Below, piece after piece: positions 21,990 to 29,051 of a stretch of 29,051 nt of DNA. The stretch lies in NCBI GenBank assembly GCA_009746045.1, contig RPFO01002329.1, positions 1 to 29,051 on the forward strand, read 5' to 3'. A program made the translations under genes and the position numbers. The DNA comes from Mesostigma viride. Taxonomy: Eukaryota; Streptophyta; Mesostigmatophyceae; Mesostigmatales; Mesostigmataceae. Below the pieces are notes generated by a model. It had not been told where the DNA came from, ran no database searches, and saw only the letters and a program-made list of their open reading frames with translations. How positions within the stretch are numbered: position 1 is the first letter of the stretch; each line of letters starts with the position of its first letter.

Positions 21990-22520
21990 TTATTTGCGAG
22001 GGGGTGCGCCTCTCCTCCCCTTCCCGTGGAGGGACAAGAGGAGCCGCATTTGGTCTTCGGAGAGGTCGAGGTCGGGCGGCGGCAGACCGTACTCCTCGCA
22101 TTCCCACCGGACTACGAGGTCGTACCCCGCGTCCCGTATGCTCGCGTGCTTGAGTTTGGTCTTCAGGTACAGCACGCCGTACGGCTCCCCCTTCAAAGGG
22201 TGCACGTCGAAGAAGGGGAACATGTCGGGATTCCCGTGCCAGAAATCTCCCTCGAATTCGAACACGGTGGGCGGACGCGTGTCTTCGCAGTAGCCGTCGA
22301 CGAACAGGATTTTTCCGCCGATCCGCAGTCCGAACTCGCCCCCGTTGCGGGAATGTCGGATGCGCAGGCCGGTCTCCTTCTCGACTTCCATCATCCATTT
22401 CACGGCTCGCGGGACGTGTCCACGAGGCGCGAGCGAGCAGGTCGACGAGAATCTGACAAATCGGATGCGCGTCACGAGCCGGTGGCCGAGGTGGAGGTGG
22501 GGCAAGGCGATCGCACGCAT
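21990..22520 (-). CDS. Vsr-like (restriction-fold) endonuclease
   Basis: This 176-residue protein has a core at ~40-145. RAVKWMMEVEKETGLRIRHS and NGGEFGLR are followed by ILFVDGYCED (Asp75), TVFEFEGDFWHGNPDMFPFF (Glu88 and the F-x-G-D-x-W-H-G-N-P motif, 87-98), then KTKLKHASIRDAGYDLVVRW, which carries the GYDLVVRWE helix. This is the Vsr/PD-(D/E)XK layout known for very-short-patch repair nucleases and for related enzymes in large DNA viruses; Asp75, Glu88 and His95 are candidate metal ligands. It may nick DNA at mismatches or act in virus DNA repair. The first ~40 residues are unlike the family and could come from an upstream frame, so the start is uncertain between 22520 and later Met codons. 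Confidence 0.75.
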   Translation of the reverse strand: MRAIALPHLHLGHRLVTRIRFVRFSSTCSLAPRGHVPRAVKWMMEVEKETGLRIRHSRNGGEFGLRIGGKILFVDGYCEDTRPPTVFEFEGDFWHGNPDMFPFFDVHPLKGEPYGVLYLKTKLKHASIRDAGYDLVVRWECEEYGLPPPDLDLSEDQMRLLLSLHGKGRRGAPPRK

Positions 22521-22551
22521 TTGAACCGTCCTAGAGGCGGCAGGTCCTCAC

Positions 22552-23214
22552 TCAACGTCGGACATTTTCGGCGGGCTTTCGACGCGACGCGGACGCGGAC
22601 ATCGTCCGAGTTTTCTTGGCGCGCGTTTTCGTCGCAGGGGTGGGCGAGACCTTGCGGGTCTTCTTGGCGTTCGCCGACTTTCTGGATTTGTTGGAAGGGA
22701 CACGACGGATCGATTTGGCGGGCCGGACGATTGCCTCGGCCCGTTTCCGCGGACGGGACGGGGCGGACGCGACGCTGGTCTTGCGACGACGCGAATACGC
22801 GCGTGTTTTGTGCCTGAAATTTTCGATGGCCTCCTTCCATTCATCGTCGGTCCAGTCATCGGTGACCTGTAAACGTTTGATCTCTTGGATGATGCTCGCT
22901 AGGTCCCGTGCGTTCTCGTTGGACGGTTTGAGGGCGCCGACCGCATCCGGGTCCCAGTCTTTGCCGCCCATGGCGCCTTCTAAGTCACCTGGCGCTAGAA
23001 AGAAGTCACCGGAGTTCCCGTTATCGACCGCGGGAAGACCGTTCTCGTTGGACGGTTCGAGGGCGCCGACCGCGGGAAGACCGTTCGCGTCCCGGTTCAA
23101 CTCAACTGGTCCGGCGACGAGCGTTCTTTGGTCATTTGTTCTTTGGTCGTCTGTTGGGTAACGCGAAAGCGAGGGAGCTCCATACACTAGATCTTGCAAT
23201 TCTTCGTCCGTCAT
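22552..23214 (-). CDS. Lys/Arg-rich repeat-containing protein, start uncertain
   Basis: The 220-residue frame starts at MTDEELQDLVYGAPSLSRYP. It contains a short internal duplication (GALEPSNENGLPA and GALKPSNENARDL, each preceded by an Ala-Val pair), then a helical segment (DDWTDDEWKEAIENFRHKTR). It ends in a histone-like Lys/Arg/Ser/Ala tail of ~80 residues (KSRKSANAKKTRKVSPTPAT). The ATG forms an ATGA overlap with the stop of the upstream frame. In-frame sequence above it (VKNASSPLDKELADLGS) also looks coding, so this may be the C-terminal half of the broken gene at 23211-23704. The tail suggests DNA binding or packaging. Confidence 0.5.
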   Translation of the reverse strand: MTDEELQDLVYGAPSLSRYPTDDQRTNDQRTLVAGPVELNRDANGLPAVGALEPSNENGLPAVDNGNSGDFFLAPGDLEGAMGGKDWDPDAVGALKPSNENARDLASIIQEIKRLQVTDDWTDDEWKEAIENFRHKTRAYSRRRKTSVASAPSRPRKRAEAIVRPAKSIRRVPSNKSRKSANAKKTRKVSPTPATKTRAKKTRTMSASASRRKPAENVRR

Positions 23215-23704
23215 CGACCCCAGATCGGCCAGCTCCTTATCAAGTGGAGACGAAGCGTTCTTAACGCGGGCGCGGCGGGGCGCGCGAAGAGGCGTTCGTT
23301 GGACTTCGGCCTCCCGTGGCCCAGGTCGCCCACCGCGTAGAGGCCGTACATGCGCACCTGTCTCTTCCGAGCGCAATCGCGAAAGCTCCCCAAGTCCCTG
23401 CCTTTGCGAGCGCCGAGTACGTCCGTGCCGCAGAAGAACTCTCCTTTGGATCGGGGGTCGTGGTCCGGTAGCTCGCTCATGCGCGGGAGTAGTTCCGCGA
23501 TTTTCAGGAGCTTCGGGTCGCGGGTCTGTTTGATTCCGTACAGACGCGTCTCCTGGCGACACGTGTCGTCACCCCGTCTCGCTTGCCTCGGTAGTACGCG
23601 CTGTTCCGTCTGTCGCTCGCGCTCCGGTTGCCGCAGTAGTAGTCCCTGCGTTTCGACAGTCTTGGGTTGTATCCTATCCGTCCGTCTCCGTCCGTACTCT
23701 CCAT
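23211..23704 (-). pseudogene. frame-broken orphan gene with FFCGTD and MYGLYAVGD motifs
   Basis: Coding-like sequence runs through two frames. The first, from ATG 23704, has GYNPRLSKRRDYYCGNRSAS and NSAYYRGKRDG. The second, from about 23560, has RLYGIKQTRDPKLLKIAELL, DPRSKGEFFCGTDVLGARKG and RQVRMYGLYAVGDLGHGRPK. It then meets a stop that overlaps the next ATG. The high density of aromatic, Cys and basic motifs looks like a real conserved protein, but I cannot name the family. At least one frame slip near 23540-23570 is needed, and another near 23260-23300 would join it to the basic-tail frame downstream. A minus-strand AT island lies upstream of 23704. Confidence 0.4.
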
Positions 23705-24010
23705 GGGTCTCCAGGAGCGTAGTATAGCTTACTGGATAGAAATTAACCGCCCGCCGTGTCGACTCGGACGTCACGGACGAGGCGCGGCGCCGGCGGGGTC
23801 GCAAATCGGATATGTTTCGATTCCAACGACACGTTCGAGCGTTACGTCCCGGACGAGCGCCGCGTCACCTCGTGCCCATGGACGCTCCGAGCCATATAAA
23901 AAGCGCCCACGGTAGGGTTCGAGACCATCACATCCCGAACTCTCCCAACTCGAAAAACAAGAACGCGCCACTCCGACATCCGCGGAGTCCGTCGATCGCC
24001 TACCGACAAT
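23705..24010. promoter_or_regulatory. divergent intergenic region with TATA box
   Basis: These 306 bases hold no gene I can support. CATATAAAAAG (23893-23903) is the best TATA-like element in the window and lies about 108 bases before the ATG of the next plus-strand gene, a longer leader than elsewhere here. AT-rich sequence at about 23720-23747 (AGTATAGC, then TAGAAATTAACC) may serve the minus-strand gene starting at 23704. Confidence 0.5.
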
Positions 24011-25003
24011 ATGTCGTCTTCCACCGTGCACGACCAGGCGCCTCTCGCCGACACCTCGACGGCTCAAATTGTCGACGTGACAGAAACGGTACCAGAGGAC
24101 AGCGTCAATGTCCCGACTGCCGTTCCAGCAGCCGCGGTGACAGAACCGGTACGAGAGGACATCGCTGATGTCCCGCGGTCCTCCCCACCCACTCCGATCC
24201 GTCTGCTGACGTACGCGGACGGACGATACGTCGGCGTGGACAGGGACACGAACGTGCTCGTCGCCGTCCCGTCGACCGCCCGTGTCTGCAAACGAGCGAC
24301 CAGGGACGGAGGGGTGTACGTCCGCTTCCTCACCCCGCGTTCCGAGATCGTCCTCCGCCGCACGATCACCAAAGACAGCGTCGCGCGCGACATGGGATAC
24401 TTGTTGAACGGTATCCCCCGCGACCGCGTGATGAACCAGGTGCACGTGATCTATTGCCCCGCGGGGCTGTTCGACGTCGCTCAACGCGCGTTCTCGCGAA
24501 AAGGCACAAGGGCGGACTCGAGCGTCGTCCGATCATGGATCGCGCGGTACGTCAACGAAGCCTGTCCCGTCGATCTGGAAGCCACGAAGGACGAGACGGA
24601 CGTCGTCCTCTGCAACGAGAATTGGAGCTTCACGCGCACGGCGGTCGATTTTGTGACGGGCGAGGACGACAAGAGGACCGTGTTCGCGAGGGCGGTGGGA
24701 GACCTGCTCGTGATACTGGCGTACCCCGACAGCATGAAGAACATGATCGAAAGGGAGGCCGTCCAGGTCGGGGACAGGTACTGGTTCTCCATGGACCTGG
24801 TGTCGAGGACGGGGGAGAAGGTGGACAACGCCTATCGCAACCGTTCCGAGTCCGACGTGTACGACTCTGTCGAGCTGAGTCTCCGAAAGGTCTCGGGCGT
24901 CGTCCCTCGCGCATGGGCCGTGTCCGAAGAAGGGTTGGTGTTGAGCGACCGACGCGAGGGAAGCGGGAGCTACGCCGTGAACCGCAAGCGCGCGAGATCC
25001 TGA
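24011..25003 (+). CDS. hypothetical 330-residue protein with duplicated N-terminal segment
   Basis: Not recognised. Residues ~1-60 are disordered and contain a 20-residue duplication (VTETVPEDSVNVP and VTEPVREDIADVP), visible in the DNA as copies 60 bases apart starting at 24077 and 24137. The rest (~65-330) looks globular: ADGRYVGVDRDTNVLVAVPS, GGVYVRFLTPRSEIVLRRTI, DMGYLLNGIPRDRVMNQVHV, ENWSFTRTAVDFVTGEDDKR and VGDLLVILAYPDSMKNMIER. It ends in a basic NRKRARS, which could be a nuclear localisation signal. The ATG is the first after the TATA box. No catalytic motif is visible. Its end overlaps the opposite gene by 34 bases. Confidence 0.65.
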   Translation: MSSSTVHDQAPLADTSTAQIVDVTETVPEDSVNVPTAVPAAAVTEPVREDIADVPRSSPPTPIRLLTYADGRYVGVDRDTNVLVAVPSTARVCKRATRDGGVYVRFLTPRSEIVLRRTITKDSVARDMGYLLNGIPRDRVMNQVHVIYCPAGLFDVAQRAFSRKGTRADSSVVRSWIARYVNEACPVDLEATKDETDVVLCNENWSFTRTAVDFVTGEDDKRTVFARAVGDLLVILAYPDSMKNMIEREAVQVGDRYWFSMDLVSRTGEKVDNAYRNRSESDVYDSVELSLRKVSGVVPRAWAVSEEGLVLSDRREGSGSYAVNRKRARS

Positions 25004-25463
25004 CCACACGCGCGAGATACGATCGCGTCGTCCGCGTCGAACGACCGGAGCGTTCGCATGTCTAAAGTAGATAGGGACAAGTAGGTTCTTGTGAGCAATA
25101 GGGTAGGAGGAGGGGCGGACTTGGATGCCCCGCGTCGACTTAGAACGCGGTCGAGGACCGCTTTGTACATGTATTTATGAATATTCCTAATAAAACTCAA
25201 TTTCCACGCCTCCACTCGGGACTCGTCCACGCATTGTAAATACGCGTCTCTGCCATCGTATCTTCTCACTATTTCTTGGACGAACTCGCGACGACGATCG
25301 GTCATGTTGTGCGCCATGACGCGCGCAAAGTCGTCGGGGTAGGGACAGGTGCGCAGGAGGTAGGTAGCCACGATCCGGGCGGGGTCGCGCGGCCCGTACT
25401 TGTCCGCACGCAGTCGGCCGTCGACAAGACAGACGCGACGTGGTCTCGCAGGGACTCGGCCAT
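24970..25463 (-). CDS. hypothetical protein, probable frame break near its N-terminus
   Basis: The main frame (about 25435 down to 24970) encodes YGPRDPARIVATYLLRTCPY, then FARVMAHNMTDRRREFVQEI and WKLSFIRNIHKYMYKAVLDR, a basic helical protein of about 150 residues. No ATG occurs in that frame before a Met inside MAHNM. The ATG at 25463 opens MAESLRDHVASVLSTA in another frame, which looks like the true N-terminus. One base length change near 25410-25425 would join them. The family is not recognised. The ATG lies just after a 13-C run on this strand, 30 bases from the NifS stop, so the two genes may share a transcript. Confidence 0.5.
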
Positions 25464-25467
25464 GGAC

Positions 25468-25480
25468 GGGGGGGGGGGGG
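25468..25480. repeat. 13-base G homopolymer
   Basis: Thirteen consecutive G occur on the plus strand (C on the minus strand) between the NifS stop (25494) and the next minus-strand ATG (25463). It is the longest homopolymer seen in the window. It could be a phase-variable spacer altering the leader length, or a site where read length was misjudged. Confidence 0.8.
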
Positions 25481-25493
25481 TAACTTGTCGCGT

Positions 25494-26712
25494 CTAACGA
25501 ATCGATGGGGTATTATGCGCGCTAAAGGAAACGTGCGCGAGGGCGGCGCGAAGGGCGGTCAAAAACTTGCGCACGTCGGACTCGGTCGTGTACTCGGACA
25601 CGCCCACGCGGATGGTCCCGTTCTCGTGGGCCTTCGACTTGCCCGCGGCCTTTAACACGTCGCTGCGTTTGCCGAGTTTGCACGCGCTGCCGACGGACAC
25701 GCATATCCCCTCCTTGGCCAGGAGTCGCGAGACGGCTCTCGAGTCCACGCCCACGAACGACCCGCTCACGAGATGCGGGACTCTCCGCGCCGGGGAGTCG
25801 GGACCGTTGAAGGCCGCGCCGAGTTCGGCCATGCCCCGTCGCACGAGGTCCGCCGCGTCGCCCACCTCGCGCGTCTTTGCCCGTATACCTTTGGCGTTTC
25901 GGCACACCGCCTCCGCCAGACTGGATATCAGCGGCGGACTCTCCGTCCCGGGCCTCAACAACCTCTCCTGGGATCCGCCGTACGCTAAGGGCGCCACGCG
26001 GTCCAGGTCCCCGCGGACGACGAGCGCGCCCGTCCCCTTGACCCCGTGGATCTTATGTCCCGACACCGTGAAGCTGTCGAGGTACCGCAAGCCCCGCACG
26101 ACGTACTTCCCCGCGGCCTGGGTCGTGTCCGAATGGAAGAACACGTCTCTCCCCAACACGCGGCGGATGGCGCCCAAGTCCTGGATCGTCCCGAGCTCGT
26201 TGGACGCGTAGATGAACGACGCGAGTTTCACGTCCTTACCGTACATCCGCACGGCTCGGCGCAGTTCCTCCATGTCGAGGAACCCCTGTCCGTCCACGGG
26301 GATCTTGACCACCTTCACCCCGCCCCTCGTGATCCTCTGCAAGTGCTCCAAAGGCTTGATCCCGCTCGGGTGCTCGATGGCCGAGGTCAGCACCACCCCG
26401 CGGTTGCCGTGATGCTCCATGACCCCGTGGAGCACGATGTTGTTGCTCTCGGTGGAGCCGGACGTGAACACCACGCGTTCGGGGGGACCCCGAGACACTT
26501 GCCGATCCTCTTCCTGCACGCCTCCACGATCGCTCGCGAGTCTCGACCCGCCACGTGGCTGCTCGACGCGTTGCCGTACGCGCGTTTGGCGACGTCGGCG
26601 AGGACGTCGACGACGGACGCGTGCGGCTGCGTGGTCGAACAGGAGTCCAAGTAGATCCGCGGCTTCCTCGACCGGACTTCCGTCTCGTAGCAGGCATGCG
26701 CTGACCGGGCAT
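25494..26712 (-). CDS. NifS/IscS-like cysteine desulfurase (PLP enzyme), frame-broken
   Basis: The N-terminal frame (about 26690-26490) has RIYLDSCSTTQPHASVVDVL and YGNASSSHVAGRDSRAIVEA, the cofactor-end signature of class V aminotransferases. The second frame (from about 26485) has VVFTSGSTESNNIVLHGVME, IEHPS, FHSDTTQAAGKY and SGHKIHGVKGTGALVV with the PLP Lys, then LRPGTESPPLISSLAEAV. VSVGSACKLGKRS follows, with the Cys in the active-site loop. The break lies at the G run 26481-26486. No ATG precedes the first motif in its own frame; ATG 26712 is in another frame, so a second slip near 26650-26700 is likely. Such enzymes release sulfur from cysteine. ASFV carries a NifS-like gene of unclear role. 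All key residues survive. Confidence 0.82.
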
Positions 26713-26713
26713 T

Positions 26714-27331
26714 CTATACTGGTATCGCGGTTTTCTTATGCGGCCGCCGGTCGTTCGGCCACGAAGGGGACGCGCGGAGAGCCAGCATCCGTCGGTGGAG
26801 TTCGGCGGAGTCGCTCATGTATTGTCGGATCATGGAGGCGAGGCCGAGGAGGTATCTCCACTGGCATTCGCGCGCGTGGCCCAGCGACGCCTTGGGATCG
26901 CGGGCATCGAACCCGGACCTGTCCATCCACCGCTTGGTCATCTCCGCCTTCCACGCCTTGGAGGAGCGATAGAACGCGTCGCACAGCCGCCTCTGGGATT
27001 CGTCGCCCAGATAGGCGGGCGGGGGGCGGGGCACGGGGTCCACGCGATTACGGTAATGGACCTCGTGCAGAATTCCGGGGGCCGGCAGGGACGCGAACGT
27101 CAGCCGCATTTTCTCCGAGTCGCTCGCGTACCCCTCGATCAGGGAGCACAGGCCGGAAAGGTACTCCCACCTCCGGGCGCGCGCTCGCTCGCGGAGACCG
27201 GCGAAATCGCTGTCGAAAGAAGCCGCAGCGTCCGCGTCCCTCCGCGCCTCGACGTCTTCCCTCCACGCCGTCGCGGACCGCAAGAACCGCCGGTACATCC
27301 GGCAGTACGCCCCGTCCGGAAGCTCGTTCAT
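26714..27331 (-). CDS. internally duplicated helical protein
   Basis: This 205-residue protein is made of two related ~77-residue halves. The first has YRRFLRSATAWREDVEARRD, RARARRWEYLSGLCSLIEGY and SDSEKMRLTFASLPAP. The second has CDAFYRSSKAWKAEMTKRWM, HARECQWRYLLGLASMIRQY and SDSAELHRRMLALRASP. Shared positions are F-x-RS-x-x-AW, a R/Q-W-x-YL-x-GL-x-SMI/LI helix, and a SDS-x-x-x-R motif. The family is not recognised; the halves look like an all-helical repeat or an intramolecular pseudo-dimer. ATG 27331 is chosen since the longer open frame above it is a shadow of the divergent gene. Its stop lies next to the NifS start on the same strand. Confidence 0.65.
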   Translation of the reverse strand: MNELPDGAYCRMYRRFLRSATAWREDVEARRDADAAASFDSDFAGLRERARARRWEYLSGLCSLIEGYASDSEKMRLTFASLPAPGILHEVHYRNRVDPVPRPPPAYLGDESQRRLCDAFYRSSKAWKAEMTKRWMDRSGFDARDPKASLGHARECQWRYLLGLASMIRQYMSDSAELHRRMLALRASPSWPNDRRPHKKTAIPV

Positions 27332-27458
27332 CTGGCCGCCAGTGCGATCTCGCAGTCTCGGTACTCCTCCTATGCAGAGAAGTTCCGGTGGCAGCGGGCG
27401 CGCGTTTCGGTCGACGGATTTTTGTTTCGCGGATAAAAAGGAGAGAACGGATCGGCTC

Positions 27459-27845
27459 ATGGCGTGGTATTCCGAGTACACGTCGACCCCCGCGTCCCGC
27501 GCTCCCGCCAAGACCAAGCCCGCCGGGACCCTCTCCTCGGCCATCAGCAATCCCGACGTCGACGACGCGGACGACGCGTCCTGGTCCGACTCGCTCCCGT
27601 CCGCCACGAAGCCCTCGGCGCGTCCGTCCGTCTCGTTCTCGCACCCGCCGCCCGAGACGGCCGCGGCCGACGCGAAGGCGTGGCACGAACAGGCGCCCGT
27701 GTCCCGGTCGCGGGGACACGGCCTGACGCCCGAGGGTCTGAAATCGTACATCGCGTCCACGTACGCGGCGGATCCCGGCAAGGTGCGTTCCCATCACCTA
27801 AAAAGTGTCCTGCGTACGGAGAAGGACGCGACGGGTTTCCAGTGA
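27459..27845 (+). CDS. small protein with linker-histone-like C-terminal segment (tentative)
   Basis: This is a 128-residue protein. Residues ~1-85 are Ser/Pro/Asp-rich and disordered. Residues 88-128 read GLTPEGLKSYIASTYAADPG, then VRSHHLKSVLRTEKDATGFQ. The order 'I-x-x-[YI]-I-A-x-x-Y-x-x-D-x-x-x-x-x-x-H-L-K-x-x-L' recalls helices 2-3 of the linker-histone H15 winged helix, and the end falls where H15 has its G-x-[LF]-x-Q strand. The usual Lys-rich tail is missing and the domain is incomplete. Other small winged-helix or coincidental matches are possible. The ATG at 27459 follows GGATAAAAAGGAG (27431-27443), a probable TATA-like element. Its stop shares a base with the next ATG (TGATG). Confidence 0.5.
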   Translation: MAWYSEYTSTPASRAPAKTKPAGTLSSAISNPDVDDADDASWSDSLPSATKPSARPSVSFSHPPPETAAADAKAWHEQAPVSRSRGHGLTPEGLKSYIASTYAADPGKVRSHHLKSVLRTEKDATGFQ

Positions 27846-28656
27846 TGGACGCGATGCCCGACCGACGGCTCGCGGCGTTCGTGACGGACGCCTTGCCCGA
27901 CCGGCTGCTCGAAGCGCTCTGGCTCGCCGTCCTGTGGGTGCTCGCGCTCGCGCGGACGTTCCACAGGCGGTGGACCGCTCTCCGGCGAGTCGACCCTCCC
28001 AACATCCTGGTGACCCGCGCGATATTGTACGACGCGTCCGGCGACGCGGACGTGACGCGCGAGTTCGTGAGACGGGTGGACGAGGGAGTCCTGGACTGCG
28101 ACGTCCGCGAGTTCCGAGACCAGGTGGACGTGTCGTGGTTCGAGCGGCCGGGCGAACGCGTGTTCCTGGGAGTGGAGTACATCGTCCCCGGGCGCGCGCA
28201 TTCGGGCAAATCGTACGCGATCGTGTACGACCTGAACGAACGGGCCGGCGGGTCAAGTTCCCGCCCACCGCCCCGACCGAGGACCAGCGACTCGCGGTGT
28301 CCATGTCCAAGAGACGCGTGCTGTCCGCGTCGTTCGGATCGGACACGGAGCGGCTCGTGGACGGACGACCGATCGCCTTGGCCGGTCCCGATGCGCGACC
28401 TGTACTGTGGGCGCGGCAGCCCCGCCAGCGGACGGCGCCATACACTGGATAGCTCGCCGCGCCCTCGACGCCAAGGGGCGGCGCGGGGACCTCGCGCGAT
28501 CGGGGCGGGGCGGACCGTCTGCGGGATCTTCTACGCCACGGGGGAGACGGGGACGCTACGAACCTCTCGTGTCCCGGTGTGATCGCGGGCCCGACTCCCG
28601 TGAATCGGCGCGGCGTCCGTACTTTCGACGGCGCGCGGCCCGTCGAGGGCGAATAG
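27845..28656 (+). pseudogene. membrane protein, shattered by several frame breaks
   Basis: The first frame (27845 to about 28250) has a transmembrane helix at residues 20-38 (LLEALWLAVLWVLALARTF), then NILVTRAILYDASGDADVTR and YAIVYDLNERAG. Coding-like pieces continue in other frames: KFPPTAPTEDQRLAVSMSKR and LVDGRPIALAGPD; MRDLYCGRG; GAIHWIARRALDAKGRRGDL; VCGIFYATGETGT; and LSCPGVIAGPTPVNRRGVRT, ending at a stop at 28654-28656. Four or five length changes are needed. The pieces stay in order and look conserved, so I take this as one ~270-residue single-pass membrane protein whose sequence is damaged near the window end. Its family is not identified. Confidence 0.45.
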
Positions 28657-29051
28657 AAATCGCCGCCGTGTCTCCGTGGGGAAGGGTCGCGACGCGAGCC
28701 TTCTCAATCACCGCTTCGCGGAAAGGACGTCCGACGTCCGCGAATGTCCACACAGATGGACGACGGTAATCTGGACGGGGACGATGTCTCGGAGGCGCGA
28801 TTATCCCGTCCCGATGGACGCGTCAGACGAGGAGACGGAACGCGGAGGCGGGTCCGAAAAGGCGCGGTGACCGAACCGCGCGGGGCGCCCGCGTGTTCCA
28901 GTGAAGCCTTGCTAAACTGTGGACCGCACGCGGCACCGCCGGGTGGCCGGAGCGGGTGGACACCTGCTTCTGGTGGTCTGCACCCGTGTCGAGCACAGTG
29001 CCTTGCGCGCTGCCGATCAATGTACCGGGAAGGGAAGGGGTTTCACGGTTG
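28657..29051. other. 395-base end region without a supported gene
   Basis: An open plus-strand frame starts at ATG 28744 (MSTQMDDGNLDGDDVS) and runs off the window, but only its first ~16 residues look coding. Coding-like residues continue in another frame (YPVPMDASDEETERGGGSEK) and stop at 28870. A small frame-broken acidic protein at 28744-28870 is possible. Beyond 28871 I see only GC-rich sequence with short hairpins. Confidence 0.35.

Noticed and set aside
27544-28209. 221-residue and related minus-strand frames opposite the linker-histone-like and membrane genes
   Set aside because: Arg/Thr/Ser-rich shadow frames; the plus strand shows a transmembrane helix and coding-like pattern.
28941-29007. 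Second tRNA-like sequence near the window end (GGCAC ... GTGCC ends and a Leu/Ser-like GTGGCCGGAGCGGGT segment)
   Set aside because: The ends pair and a CACC/GGTG stem closes a 7-base loop, but position 33 is not T, the T-arm reduces to three pairs with a five-base loop, and one acceptor pair is mismatched. Sequence errors could hide a tRNA, but it is not supported as read.

Overview
The window looks like a piece of a large, GC-rich, double-stranded DNA virus of the Nucleocytoviricota (NCLDV) type. The evidence is a D5-like SF3 primase-helicase, a poxvirus/iridovirus-style RuvC-fold Holliday junction resolvase, a YqaJ (lambda-type) exonuclease, an MSV199-type DNA-binding protein, small proteins resembling NCLDV orphan families, a viral SET protein and a NifS-like aminotransferase. 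Genes are dense, intron-free and on both strands. Start codons are preceded by short AT-rich islands in otherwise GC-rich DNA, and several gene ends carry AATAAA-like signals. There are no ribosomal, capsid or polymerase genes here, so family and host cannot be fixed; the virus resembles protist-type giant viruses more than bacteria or phages.

Layout. 1-2.2 kb (+): a badly frame-broken SLATT-like two-helix membrane protein, a small membrane protein, an orphan and a DUF3179-like protein. 2.2-4.7 kb: a PD-(D/E)XK nuclease, a secreted or membrane protein, a basic orphan and a SET protein. 4.8-6.9 kb (-): an orphan, the YqaJ exonuclease (one frame break) and the RuvC resolvase. 6.9-9.0 kb (+): an orphan, a DUF5832-like protein, an antisense tRNA-like element without a normal anticodon loop, and the MSV199 protein. 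9.2-13.7 kb: small orphans and the D5 helicase. 13.6-19.4 kb (-): one 1931-residue repeat-rich protein, with a 15-residue coiled-coil repeat and a separate ~120-residue repeat. 19.5-23.7 kb: a RING/TRAF-type zinc-finger protein, a DUF5760-like protein, a Tyr/Gly-rich protein, a Vsr-like nuclease and a broken basic protein cluster. 24-28.7 kb: an orphan, a broken small gene, a broken NifS-like gene, an internally duplicated protein, a linker-histone-like small protein and a shattered membrane protein.

How the genes fit together. The helicase, resolvase, YqaJ exonuclease and two further restriction-fold nucleases form a replication/recombination set. SET, RING/TRAF, MSV199 and the possible linker-histone-like protein are candidates for acting on host chromatin, ubiquitin or gene control. 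Membrane and repeat-rich proteins are probably virion or host-interface proteins.

Quality warning. At least seven genes are interrupted by apparent one- or two-base length changes. Where these can be placed, they fall in or near short G/C runs, and they are densest at the two ends of the window. This looks more like consensus error than decay. Function calls rest on motifs read by eye; no database search was possible.
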